Source: an uncultured Porphyromonadaceae bacterium
Lineage (GTDB): Bacteria > Bacteroidota > Bacteroidia > Bacteroidales > Muribaculaceae
DNA: 17,043 nt
Reading direction: 5' to 3'
Assembly (NCBI GenBank): GCA_902475285.1
Contig: CABRZA010000041.1
Location: 1-17,043 of the forward strand
Shown: positions 1 through 8,600 of the stretch, piece after piece
How the letters are laid out: each line of letters opens with the position of its first letter
Numbering within the stretch: position 1 is the first letter of the stretch
Translations under genes and position numbers: made by a program
The notes under the pieces: generated by a model
Told to the model about the DNA's origin: nothing
Database searches by the model: none
Seen by the model: only the letters and a program-made list of their open reading frames with translations

Positions 1-86
1 AATTTAGTCAAAAAAATCCAAAAATCAAGGCCACGGCAGGAAAAATATATTTTTAGCCAAGGACGCCAAGTGTGGAGGAAAATGAT

Positions 87-94
87 TATATTTG
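87..94 (+). promoter_or_regulatory. Possible -7 promoter element of the first gene
   Basis: TATATTTG matches the Bacteroidetes -7 consensus TAnnTTTG exactly. No TTG or TTTG is found at the expected -33 distance (about position 65), so this is a half-supported promoter. If real, transcription would start near 100. That fits translation from the ATG at 147 and not from the GTG at 72. The 71 bases before it are AT-rich and hold no recognisable gene. Confidence 0.35.
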
Positions 95-146
95 CGCGGT
101 GGCGGAGGCGGAATGTTTGCCTCGGACGCCGGAGATATCTAAGATT

Positions 147-755
147 ATGGCACGGTGTTTTTTGATGACGGTGATGATGCTCGTTGCCCTGGCGGCGACA
201 GGTGAGACGGTGACGCTCTATAATGACAACGGCAACGGGGGTATTCACCAAACGACGGCCAATGTGGTGGTGGACGAGGGGCTGTATTTTGTGGATCTTC
301 CCGTGCCGACCTACAACGGGCGCACGCGGACTGAGCACCTGAAAGTGTATCGTGTGGCCGACTCGGCGCGGCTGCTTTACAATCAAGCTCGATGGGCCGA
401 GCCGTACGCATATGTGGCGGAGCGCTCGAACGGGTTTTATTCTACCACGCCCTATTATTTCAACATGAAGTCGGAGTGGATTCCGTCGCTTACCGACGAC
501 CCTAACGACCCTTACCGCGTTGTGCCGGTGAAAAAGCTCGTGGGCTACCACGATGATTATCAGGGAGGACGAACGCCCGTCAAGGTTGTGCTGGTACAGA
601 CACAGGGAAACTATATGCTCTACTACGGCGACGATTTCTTCGCGGCCAACATAGAGCTCAACGACCGCCCTCTCGACTATGCCCCTGGCTGGTCGAGGAA
701 TTTCCGCTTCCGCGCCACCATCTCCGGCCACACCGTATACTTCAACATAGATTAG
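147..755 (+). CDS. Hypothetical secreted protein, 202 aa
   Basis: I do not recognise the family. The frame is open from a GTG at 72, but the ATG at 147 is preferred. It gives a classic signal peptide: MARC, then a hydrophobic stretch with FLMTVMMLVALAA, with likely cleavage near ATG-ETV about 20 residues in. It also lies downstream of a TAnnTTTG motif at 87-94, and GGAG at 131-134 lies 12 bases before it. The 25 extra residues of the longer form look unlike a leader. The mature part (about 180 residues) is rich in Tyr, Asp, Asn and Arg, has no Cys, no lipobox and no further membrane segment, and looks like a small beta-rich periplasmic or secreted domain. It seems to be a single gene, separated by 116 bases from the ATPase gene. 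Coding and export are fairly sure; function is unknown. Confidence 0.7.
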   Translation: MARCFLMTVMMLVALAATGETVTLYNDNGNGGIHQTTANVVVDEGLYFVDLPVPTYNGRTRTEHLKVYRVADSARLLYNQARWAEPYAYVAERSNGFYSTTPYYFNMKSEWIPSLTDDPNDPYRVVPVKKLVGYHDDYQGGRTPVKVVLVQTQGNYMLYYGDDFFAANIELNDRPLDYAPGWSRNFRFRATISGHTVYFNID

Positions 756-775
756 CTTTCCGCCGTGTCGGCGCT

Positions 776-874
776 CGATGTCTTGCAAGCAGGACAAAAA
801 TAATATGATTTTGTCTTGCATACAAGACAAAAATTGCGTAATTTTGTCTTATCAACAAGACAACGGGCACTATG
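776..874 (+). repeat. Three tandem 33-bp units with palindromic cores
   Basis: The units are 776-808, 809-841 and 842-874. Unit 2 holds a perfect 10-bp palindrome: TTTTGTCTTG at 809-818, spacer CATA, CAAGACAAAA at 823-832. Unit 3 holds TTGTCTT at 844-850 and AAGACAA at 857-863. Unit 1 is degenerate: TGTCTTGC at 779-786 and GCAGGACA at 789-796. The core centres lie exactly 33 bp apart (787.5, 820.5, 853.5), about three helical turns, so the cores face the same side of the DNA. The last base of unit 3 is the G of the ATPase start codon. The repeats overlap the likely promoter, so they may be an operator array or, as RNA, hairpins close to the start codon. Confidence 0.8.
816..846 (+). promoter_or_regulatory. 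Likely promoter of the ATPase gene
   Basis: TAATTTTG at 839-846 matches TAnnTTTG. A TTG at 816-818 sits at the usual -33 distance, with centres about 25 bases apart. The -33 element falls within the left arm of palindrome 2 and the -7 element runs into palindrome 3. A protein bound to either palindrome would therefore block RNA polymerase. The predicted 5' leader is only about 20 bases. Confidence 0.5.
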
Positions 875-2149
875 GTAAATATCGAGAGTTTGAGAGAGGT
901 GATGCTTGAAAACCGCGAAGAGGTTATGCGTCATCAAGTTATACGGCGAAACATATCGCTCGACGGGTTCGACCGGCAAGTACTGGTGGGAGCACGGCGG
1001 GCAGGGAAGTCGTATCTCCTTTATGGCAAGATTCAGGAATTGCTTGCCGCCGGCCGCACGTGGGACGAGATAGTATATGTGAATTTCGAAGACGAACGTC
1101 TCGCGGGCATGGAGTGCGAGGATCTCAACAAGATTCTTGAAGTGCACACAGCACTCGGCGGAAAACGCCCGATGCTCTTTCTCGATGAGATTCAGAATAT
1201 CGATGGCTGGGAACGTTTTGCCCGACGCGTGGCCGACAGCAAATATACGGTATATATCACAGGCAGCAATGCCAAGATGCTGTCGGTAGATGTGAACGCC
1301 GCCTTGGGTGGCCGCTATATGACGCGCGAGGTTTTTCCGATGCAGTTCAACGAATATCTTGCCGCCAACGGCGTTGATTCCAACGACCCGCTCTTGACCG
1401 CGACAACTGCATCGCGCGGGCGCCTGATGGGCTTGTTCGAGGACTACTATCAGTTCGGCGGTTTTCCGGAGTGCGCCGCGCTGCCGGTGAAGCGTGATTA
1501 TCTGATGAGTCTTTACCAAAAGATATTTTTGGGCGACATAGCGGCCCGGTACAGGGTGGAGAATATCTTTGCCCTGCGTGTGCTCTTCCGCAAGCTGGCG
1601 GAGAGCATCAAGCAGCCGCTGTCGTTTACGCGCGCCACCAACATTGTGGCGTCGACGGGTACAAAGATTGGCAAAAGCTCGGTAATAAACTACTTGGGTT
1701 ACGCCGCCGACGCATATCTCATCCTGCCGGTGACGAACATTGCCGACAATCTGGCCGATAAGGTGAGCAATCCGAAATATTATTTCATCGACAACGGCAT
1801 AATATCCCTCCTGGCACTCGACATCCGCACGTCGCTCCTCGAAAATATCGTGGCGCTGAAATTGCTTTCGACCTACGGGTCGAAACAGGCTGTCTATTTC
1901 TACAATCGCGGCATAGAGGTCGATTTCTACGTGCCGCAAAGCGAAACGGCCATTCAGGTGTGCTACAACATGAACGACGCCGACAGCACCTTCGAGCGCG
2001 AAACCCAGGCGCTCGTGAAAGTGCAGCAGCGGTTGTCATGCCGCCGCAACGTAATCGTGACATATGCCGACGAGGCCGTGGTAGAAAAGGACGGAGTGAA
2101 AATCGAGGTGATTCCGGCCTGGAAATTCCTGCTCGAAAATCTTGCGTAA
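872..2149 (+). CDS. AAA_14/DUF4143-type ATPase, 425 aa
   Basis: A P-loop ATPase of the family in which an AAA_14 domain is joined to a C-terminal DUF4143 domain; it is common in Bacteroidales and its cellular role is not settled. Walker A is GARRAGKS (residues 40-47), Walker B is LFLDE (102-106), and a sensor-like TGSN lies at 130-133. It is followed by the family-typical stretch GGRYMTREVFPMQFNEYL. The C-terminal third has a pattern like the PD-(D/E)XK nuclease fold (NRGIEVDFYVP, then AIQVCYN), although catalytic activity cannot be claimed. There is no signal peptide or membrane segment, so it is probably cytosolic. The length is normal and the frame intact. The ATG at 872 closes a tandem palindromic repeat array, which suggests tight control. 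The gene stands alone, 155 bases before rsmA. Family assignment is firm; function is unknown. Confidence 0.85.
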   Translation: MVNIESLREVMLENREEVMRHQVIRRNISLDGFDRQVLVGARRAGKSYLLYGKIQELLAAGRTWDEIVYVNFEDERLAGMECEDLNKILEVHTALGGKRPMLFLDEIQNIDGWERFARRVADSKYTVYITGSNAKMLSVDVNAALGGRYMTREVFPMQFNEYLAANGVDSNDPLLTATTASRGRLMGLFEDYYQFGGFPECAALPVKRDYLMSLYQKIFLGDIAARYRVENIFALRVLFRKLAESIKQPLSFTRATNIVASTGTKIGKSSVINYLGYAADAYLILPVTNIADNLADKVSNPKYYFIDNGIISLLALDIRTSLLENIVALKLLSTYGSKQAVYFYNRGIEVDFYVPQSETAIQVCYNMNDADSTFERETQALVKVQQRLSCRRNVIVTYADEAVVEKDGVKIEVIPAWKFLLENLA

Positions 2150-2204
2150 GCGGCGGCGACCAATCTGTCGCGAGCGGCAGTCGGAAAGAAAATAATTTCG
2201 GGTG

Positions 2205-2235
2205 TTGGCGGGGTGGAGGTTTTTTGTTACTTTTG
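2205..2235 (+). promoter_or_regulatory. Promoter of rsmA-mgtE
   Basis: TACTTTTG at 2228-2235 matches TAnnTTTG, and TTG at 2205-2207 lies at the proper -33 distance (centres about 25 bases apart). Transcription would start near 2240, leaving a leader of about 65 bases before rsmA. That leader contains a small GC hairpin, GCCGC at 2254-2258 and GCGGC at 2264-2268. No clear intrinsic terminator for the ATPase gene is visible between 2150 and 2204. Confidence 0.6.
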
Positions 2236-2304
2236 TAAGATTTTTGCGGGGGTGCCGCGCTGAGCGGCTGCCGTAGCGCTGATAACAACCTAAAAACGCC
2301 GGTT

Positions 2305-3105
2305 ATGGAGTATGTAAAGCCTAAAAAAGCCCTCGGGCAGCATTTTCTCACCGACATGACGGTGGCCGAACGTATTGCGTCGACGCTCGACGCGTACAGC
2401 GGCCTTCCTGTGCTTGAAATAGGGCCCGGCACGGGTGTGCTGACGCAGTTTCTGCTGGCGCACCACGGAGCCGACAATCTTGTGCTTGCCGAAATCGACA
2501 GCGAGAGCGTGGCATGGCTGCGCGGGCATCTGCCCCAGCCGCAGCCGCGCATCATCGAGGGCGACTTTCTGCGCATGCCCGACACGGAGATATTTCCGGG
2601 CGACGGAAAATTTTGCGTGATAGGCAACTACCCCTACAACATATCGTCGCAGATATTCTTCCGTATCCTCGACTGGCGCGAGCGCGTGACGGCCTGCTCG
2701 GGCATGCTGCAACGCGAAGTGGCGCGGCGCATATGCGCCCGCGAGGGCTCGAAGGAGCGCGGCATACTGAGCGTGCTTCTACAAGCGTGGTACGACACGG
2801 AATATCTCTTCACCGTCGACGAGGGTGTGTTCAATCCGCCGCCGAAGGTGAAGTCGGGCGTCATCCGCCTGACGCGCAACGGCGTGACCGACCTGGGCGT
2901 TGACGAGGCGCTCTTCCGCACGGTGGTGAAGACCACTTTCAACCAGCGGCGCAAGACCATCCGCAACAGCCTGCGCCCGCTCCTCCCCCCCGGCTCGACC
3001 TACGACGGCGGCGAATATGCCGGCCTGCGCCCCGAGCAGCTTTCAGTGGACCAATTCATTAACCTTGCAAAAGGCCTCCGACAGGCCCGCGACGACGCAA
3101 AATGA
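2305..3105 (+). CDS. rsmA: 16S rRNA adenine dimethyltransferase RsmA (KsgA)
   Basis: Uses S-adenosylmethionine to dimethylate two adjacent adenines (1518 and 1519 in E. coli numbering) near the 3' end of 16S rRNA, a late step of 30S subunit maturation. The N-terminus has the family motif GQHFL (11-15). SAM-binding motif I is LEIGPGTG (37-44). The catalytic motif IV is GNYPYNIS (107-114), a Tyr variant of the usual N(L/I)PY. FNPPPKVKSGVIRL and FNQRRKTIRNSL mark the end of the methyltransferase domain and the start of the small helical C-terminal domain. At 266 residues the length is normal. The stop overlaps the mgtE start as ATGA (3102-3105), so the two are probably translated in a coupled way from the promoter at 2205-2235. 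The protein is cytosolic and the assignment is secure. Confidence 0.97.
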   Translation: MEYVKPKKALGQHFLTDMTVAERIASTLDAYSGLPVLEIGPGTGVLTQFLLAHHGADNLVLAEIDSESVAWLRGHLPQPQPRIIEGDFLRMPDTEIFPGDGKFCVIGNYPYNISSQIFFRILDWRERVTACSGMLQREVARRICAREGSKERGILSVLLQAWYDTEYLFTVDEGVFNPPPKVKSGVIRLTRNGVTDLGVDEALFRTVVKTTFNQRRKTIRNSLRPLLPPGSTYDGGEYAGLRPEQLSVDQFINLAKGLRQARDDAK

Positions 3106-4472
3106 GAGAGTATACCGAAGAAGACATCAAGCGCTTCGAACACATCATAGACACCCACGACCGCGAGGCAGCGCTTGCCGAGCTGTCGGAGCTGCACCCG
3201 GCCGACATTGCCGAGCTCTACCAGAAGCTCGACCTCAGCCAGGCCGAGTGGCTGTTCGGACTTCTCGACGAAGAGACGGCCGCCGACGTGCTGATGGAGC
3301 TCGACGAAGACGACCGTCTGAAGCTCATCTCGGAGATGCCGGCGGAGAAAATCGCCCAGCAAATCGACCACCTCGACACCGACGACGCCGTCGACCTCAT
3401 ACAGCAGCTCGACGAGGACGAGCGCGAGGAAATTCTCAGCCACATCGACGACGTTGAGCAGGCCGGCGACATCATCGACCTTCTGAAATACGCCGAAGAC
3501 ACCGCCGGCGGCCTCATGGGCACGGAGATGATTGTTGTGAACGAGAACTGGTCGATGCCGGAGTGCATCAAGCAGATGCGCCTGCAGGCCGAGGACATGG
3601 ACGAAATATACTATGTGTATGTGGTAGACAACGACTACCGCCTGCGCGGCACTCTGCCTCTGAAAATGATGCTCACGCACCCGTCGGTGTCGAAAATCAA
3701 GCATGTGATGGAGGCCGACCCGGTGAGCGTGAAGGTTGACACACCCATCGACGACGTAGCCCTCGATTTCGAGAAATACGACCTCGTGGCGATGCCCGTG
3801 GTCGACTCGATAGGGCGCCTACTGGGACGCATCACCGTCGACGACGTGATGGACCAGGTGCGCGAATCGTCGGAACGCGACTACCAGCTGGCGTCGGGTA
3901 TCTCGTCGGACGTGGACGCCGACGACTCGGTGCTGGCGCAGACAAAGGCCCGCATACCGTGGCTTCTGATAGGCATAGGGTCGGGGCTTCTGGCGTCGGT
4001 GATTCTCGGCACCTTCGAGGCCCAGCTTCAGGCCGTGACGGCGCTCGCGCTCTTCATCCCCATAATCGGCGGTACCGGCGGCAACGTGGGCGTGCAGGCC
4101 TCGGCCATCGTGGTACAGGGCCTCGCCAACGGCTCGCTCGACATTAAACACTTCGCCTCACAACTCGGCAAGGAGGTGCTCATAGGGCTTCTCAACGCCA
4201 CCGTAATCACGGCGGTCGTGCTTGTCTACAACCTGCTGACGATGCCCACCGACCTTGCCGTGACCCTCTCGGTGGCGGTATCGCTGTTCGTGGTGGTGAT
4301 GTTTGCGTCGCTGCTGGGCACCGTCGTGCCGCTGACGCTCGAGAAACTGCACATCAACCCTGCCCTGGCGACCGGTCCTTTCATACAGATATCCAACGAC
4401 ATAGTCGGCCTTATCATCTATGTACAGATATCCACCTTCTTCCTCCGCCACATGACAAATGTGGCTATCTGA
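3102..4472 (+). CDS. mgtE: Magnesium transporter MgtE
   Basis: A Mg2+-gated channel of the inner membrane, 456 residues, of normal length. The cytosolic N-domain (about 1-130) is very acidic and holds ELHPADIAELYQKLD. The CBS pair follows (about 131-250), with AEDTAGGLMG at its start and VDDVMD at its end; together these domains sense Mg2+ and close the pore. About five membrane helices follow from residue 283. They include the family motif PIIGGTGGNVGVQ (near 320-332) and an Asp at 433 in SNDIVG, which corresponds to the selectivity Asp of MgtE proteins. The start overlaps the rsmA stop (ATGA). Linking a Mg2+ importer with a ribosome maturation enzyme makes sense because ribosomes are the main Mg2+ store, but that functional link is inference. 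No obvious terminator follows. Confidence 0.96.
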   Translation: MREYTEEDIKRFEHIIDTHDREAALAELSELHPADIAELYQKLDLSQAEWLFGLLDEETAADVLMELDEDDRLKLISEMPAEKIAQQIDHLDTDDAVDLIQQLDEDEREEILSHIDDVEQAGDIIDLLKYAEDTAGGLMGTEMIVVNENWSMPECIKQMRLQAEDMDEIYYVYVVDNDYRLRGTLPLKMMLTHPSVSKIKHVMEADPVSVKVDTPIDDVALDFEKYDLVAMPVVDSIGRLLGRITVDDVMDQVRESSERDYQLASGISSDVDADDSVLAQTKARIPWLLIGIGSGLLASVILGTFEAQLQAVTALALFIPIIGGTGGNVGVQASAIVVQGLANGSLDIKHFASQLGKEVLIGLLNATVITAVVLVYNLLTMPTDLAVTLSVAVSLFVVVMFASLLGTVVPLTLEKLHINPALATGPFIQISNDIVGLIIYVQISTFFLRHMTNVAI

Positions 4473-4478
4473 GCCCCG

Positions 4479-4509
4479 AAAGATGCAAACAACGGCGGCA
4501 AAGATGCAA
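4479..4509 (+). repeat. Direct repeat upstream of the metal efflux operon
   Basis: The ten bases AAAGATGCAA occur perfectly at 4479-4488 and 4500-4509, exactly 21 bp apart (two helical turns), just upstream of the -7 element at 4532. This spacing suits a pair of regulator half-sites. The reverse complement (TTGCATCTTT) also resembles a degenerate minus-strand -7 element, so a chance or promoter-related origin remains possible. Confidence 0.5.
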
Positions 4510-4531
4510 GGCGTATCCGGGTAAAAAGGCC

Positions 4532-4539
4532 TAACTTTG
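4532..4539 (+). promoter_or_regulatory. -7 element for the metal RND efflux operon
   Basis: TAACTTTG matches TAnnTTTG in the 81-base gap after mgtE. No -33 TTG is present at the expected place, near 4510, which would suit an activator-dependent promoter. Transcription would start near 4546, so the leader would be very short for the ATG at 4554 and slightly longer for the ATG at 4563. Confidence 0.45.
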
Positions 4540-4553
4540 CCGCATCGAAACAC

Positions 4554-5693
4554 ATGAATACTATGAAAATGCGATTATCATCCATAGTCCTCGCCATGGC
4601 GTGCTTCCTTTCGGGATGCTCGCACGGCGCGGGGCACACCGAAGAGCACGATAAGGGCGCCGAAGCCCACGAGTCCCACGAGCACGCCGCCGGCGTGATA
4701 GTTCTCGACACGCACGAGGCCGAGCGCTTCGGCGTGAAAGTCGACACCCTTCGCGCCATGCCCTTCCGCGCGGGCGTGAAAGTGTCGGCCACGGTGCAGT
4801 CGTGCGCGCACAACGACGCTCTTGTGGCATCGCCCACTTCGGGCATCGTGCAGTTCGCAGCGGGCGTGGAGCCAGGCAGCAGCGTCGGCGCGGGGGCTCT
4901 CATAGCCACAGTGAAGTCCGACGGCATCAGCGGCGGCAACCCCGACGCTGCGGCAGCGGCAGCCCTCGAGGCCGCGCGCACCGAATACGAGCGCATCGAG
5001 AATCTTTATAAGGAACAGCTGGCCACCGTGGGCGAGCGCAACGCCGCCCTGGCTGCCTACCGCGCGGCCCAGGCGTCGTACAGCCCCGCCGCCGCCACAT
5101 CGCGCGCCACCAGCCCCATAGCGGGCGTGGTAACGGGTCTCGCCGTGCGTCAGGGACAGTACGTGCAGCCCGGCGACATCATAGCCACCGTGGCTTCCGA
5201 CGACCATCTCTCGGTGCGCGTCGAGCTGCCGCAGCGCTATGCGGACGACGAGAGCAGTTTCACCGACGTAATCCTCGACGTGCCCGGGCACGGTGCGGTC
5301 GACATAATCGATGCCGGCGGCCGTCGTGTTGCGGGCGCGATGACTGCAGGAGTGTCGGCCTATGTGCCGGTATATTTCGTGGTGCCGCGCACCGGCGGTC
5401 TCACCTCGGGCGGCGCATATACGGCCCATCTTTTAGGAGCCGAACGCCCCGGCGTGCTGTCGGTGCCCGTGGGAGCTCTCAGCGAACAGCAGGGACAGTT
5501 CTTTGTATACGAGCACCTCGGCGACGACCATTATGCCAAACGTGCGGTGAGCGTGGGCGCCTCCGACGGCCACCGCATGGAAATCACCGGCGGCGTGGAG
5601 GCAGGCACCGTCCTCGTCACGGAGGGCGCTACCGTGGTACGCCTTGCCGAGAGCAGCGCGAACATACCCGAAGGTCACACCCATAACCACTGA
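4554..5693 (+). CDS. RND efflux periplasmic adaptor, His-rich lipoprotein
   Basis: The membrane-fusion (HlyD/CusB-like) subunit of a tripartite metal pump, which bridges the inner-membrane RND protein and the outer-membrane channel. A lipoprotein signal ends at the lipobox LSGC (Cys22). Directly behind it is a His/Glu-rich stretch, and the C-terminus ends in HTHNH; both look like metal-binding tails. Two lipoyl half-motifs (SPTSGIVQF and SPIAGVVTGL) flank a short hairpin of about 50 residues, followed by beta-barrel and membrane-proximal domains. At 379 residues it is in the usual range. An in-frame ATG at 4563 could also be the start; the signal peptide is intact either way. The gene ends five bases before the pump gene. 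The metal specificity cannot be read from the sequence. Confidence 0.88.
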   Translation: MNTMKMRLSSIVLAMACFLSGCSHGAGHTEEHDKGAEAHESHEHAAGVIVLDTHEAERFGVKVDTLRAMPFRAGVKVSATVQSCAHNDALVASPTSGIVQFAAGVEPGSSVGAGALIATVKSDGISGGNPDAAAAAALEAARTEYERIENLYKEQLATVGERNAALAAYRAAQASYSPAAATSRATSPIAGVVTGLAVRQGQYVQPGDIIATVASDDHLSVRVELPQRYADDESSFTDVILDVPGHGAVDIIDAGGRRVAGAMTAGVSAYVPVYFVVPRTGGLTSGGAYTAHLLGAERPGVLSVPVGALSEQQGQFFVYEHLGDDHYAKRAVSVGASDGHRMEITGGVEAGTVLVTEGATVVRLAESSANIPEGHTHNH

Positions 5694-5698
5694 CAGCC

Positions 5699-8600
5699 GT
5701 GCTCAACCGTATAATCCGCTTCTCGCTCGACAACCGCCTGACGGTGCTGATAGTGACGGCACTGGCACTCATAGGCGGAGCCTTCGCGCTGATGCGCATG
5801 GAGGTCGACATCTTCCCCGACCTCAACGCCCCCACCGTGGTGGTGATGACCGAGGCGCGCGGTCTTGCCGCCGAGGAGGTCGAAAAAGTAGTAACCTACC
5901 CGATAGAGACGGCCGTGAACGGCGCCACGGGCGTACGGCGTGTACGCTCCACCTCCACCACGGGCTTCTCGGTGGTATGGGTGGAGTTCGACTGGGACAC
6001 CGACATCTACCGTGCGCGCCAGATAGTGTCGGAGCGGCTCGACGCCGCCTCCGAAGACCTCCCCGAGGGCGTGGCCAAGCCCGTCATGGGCCCGCAGTCG
6101 TCGATATTGGGCGAGATAATGATAATAGGCCTGACGGCCGACAGCACCTCGATGCTTGAACTGCGGCGCCTGGCCGACACGGTGGTGCGTCCGCGGCTGC
6201 TTTCGCTGGGGGGTGTGTCGCAGGTGTCGGTGATAGGCGGCGACGCCACCGAATACCAGATTAAGCTCAACCCCGACCGCATGCTCGCCCTGGGCGTGAG
6301 TATCGACGAGGTTCTCGGCGCCGCCGAGGGCTTCAACAGCAACGCCGGCGGCGGCGTGGTGTATGACTACGGCAACGAATATATCGTAAAGGCCGACATC
6401 AACACCTCCGACCCTGCGGAGCTGGCGGCGGCCGTGGTTCGCTCCGACAGCCGCGGCATCGTGACCCTCGGCGATGTGGCAAAGGTAGAGACGGGCGGCC
6501 GCCTGCCGCGCATAGGCGTGGCGTCGGTAGAAACGAAGCCGGCCGTAATCGTCACCGTCAACAAGCAGCCCGGCGAAGGCACGCTTCAGCTCACCGAAGA
6601 AATCGACAAGGCCCTTGCGTCGCTGGCCCAAACGCTGCCTGCCGACGTGCACATGGCAACCGACATCTTCCGCCAGAGCGAGTTTATCGACAATTCGATA
6701 AGCAACCTCCAGCGGTCGCTGCTCGAAGGCGCGTTCTTCGTAATCATCGTACTCTTCTTCTTCCTGATGAACTTCCGCACCACGATAATCTCGGTGGTGG
6801 CGTTGCCGCTGTCGATTATCGTTTCGGTGCTCATCCTCAACGCCATGGGCTACGGCATCAACACCATGAGCCTCGGCGGCATAGCCATTGCGATAGGCTG
6901 TCTGGTCGACGACGCGATAGTCGACGTTGAGAACGTGTACAAGCGCCTGCGGCAGAACGCCGCGCGGCCTCCCGAGGAGCGTCAGCCGTTGAAGGAGTGC
7001 GTGTTCCACGCCTCGGCCGAGGTGCGCATGCCCATCTTCAACTCCACGCTCATCATCACGGCGGCCTTCCTTCCGCTGTTCTTCCTCACGGGCATGGAGG
7101 GCAGGATGCTCATACCGCTCGGCGTTGCCTTCATAGTGTCGCTGGCGGCGAGCACCATAGTGGCCCTGACTCTCACGCCAGTGCTTTGCAGCTACCTGCT
7201 GGGCAGCCGCCGGCAGAACGAGCGCATGGCCCGCGAGCCCCGCGTGACGGCCGCCATCAAGCGCGCCTACGGCCGCTCGCTCAACGCAGCCATGCGTCAT
7301 CCGAGGCTCATACTCGGCGCCACTGCCCTGCTCTTCGCCGTGGCTTTGGGCATATTCTTCTCGCTGGGCCGCGGCTTCCTGCCGCGCTTCAACGAAGGCT
7401 CGTTCACCATCAACGTGTCGACTCTGCCGGGCATCTCGCTCGACCAGAGCGACGCCATAGGGCGCGAGGCCGAGGCCATAATCCTGGCCACGCCGGAGGT
7501 CAACACCGTTGCTCGCAAGACCGGCCGTGCCGAGCTCGACGAGCACTCCCTCGGCGTGAACGTGAGCGAGATAGAGGCGCCCTATACCCTCACCGACCGC
7601 TCGCGCGCCGAAGTGGCCGCCGACCTGCGCCACCGTCTGGGTCACCTGCCGGGCGCCATTGTGGAGATAGGCCAGCCCATATCGCACCGTATCGACGCCA
7701 TGCTGTCGGGCGCACAGAGCCAGGTGGCCATAAAAATTTTCGGGCCCGACCTCAACACGCTTTTCGCCATCGGGCGCCGCGTGAAGGAGATAGCCTCCGA
7801 AGTGCCGGGCACCGTGGACGTAAACATCGAGCAGCAGACCGAGCGGCCTCAGATTGTAATCAAGCCGCGGCGCGAGCTGCTGGCACTCTACGGCATACGT
7901 ATGCCCGACTTCGCACGCGCCGTGGAGACGGCTCTCGCCGGGCGGACGGTGTCGCAGGTATACCGCGACGGCTTCGCCTACGACGTGAGTGTGATTCTCG
8001 ACGAGAACCACCGCTCGGACATAGCCGACATCTCAGCCATCACCGTCGACACTCCCGCGGGTGAGAAAATAAGCCTCGACCGCCTGGCCGAGATACGCTC
8101 CGACGCTGGCCCCAACACCGTTAACCGCGAGAACGTGGAGCGGCGCCTGCTGGTGTCGTGCAACGTGGAGGGCCGCGACCTGCGCGGTACCGTCGACGAC
8201 ATACGCAGCCGTGTGGAGAAAGAAATCGCCATGCCCGCAGGCTATCATGCGGTGTACGGCGGCCAGTTCGAGAACGAACAGGCTGCGTCGCGCACGCTGC
8301 TGTGGGCGTCGCTGGGAGCGCTGCTGCTCATCTTCATGCTGCTCTACGGCGAATTCCGTTCGGTGGCACAGTCGCTCGTCATCCTCATCAACATGCCTCT
8401 GGCACTCATAGGCGGCGTCATCCTCCTGGCAATATGCGGCGACGAGGTGAACATTCCCGCCATCATAGGCTTCATATCGCTCATGGGCATAAGCACACGC
8501 AACGGCATGCTTCTGATGAGCCGCTACAACCATCTGGCCGCCGACGGCATGCCCTTGGGACTGCGGATTGCCGAGGGTTCGGTCGACCGCCTTCTGCCCA

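Noticed and set aside
776..874. A short CRISPR array
   Set aside because: The repeated part is palindromic and touches the next unit without unique spacers of 30 bases or more; no cas gene is present.
752..1939. A 395-codon minus-strand frame with paired Cys (CLVCKTK, CPACKTS) that resembles a zinc ribbon
   Set aside because: It is antisense to the ATPase. The Cys pairs come from the 33-bp palindromic repeats read on the other strand.
5675..8011. A 778-codon open frame on the minus strand opposite the RND pump
   Set aside because: It is antisense to a secure gene, is rich in His, Arg and Gly as expected from the complement of GC-rich codons, and shows no domain.
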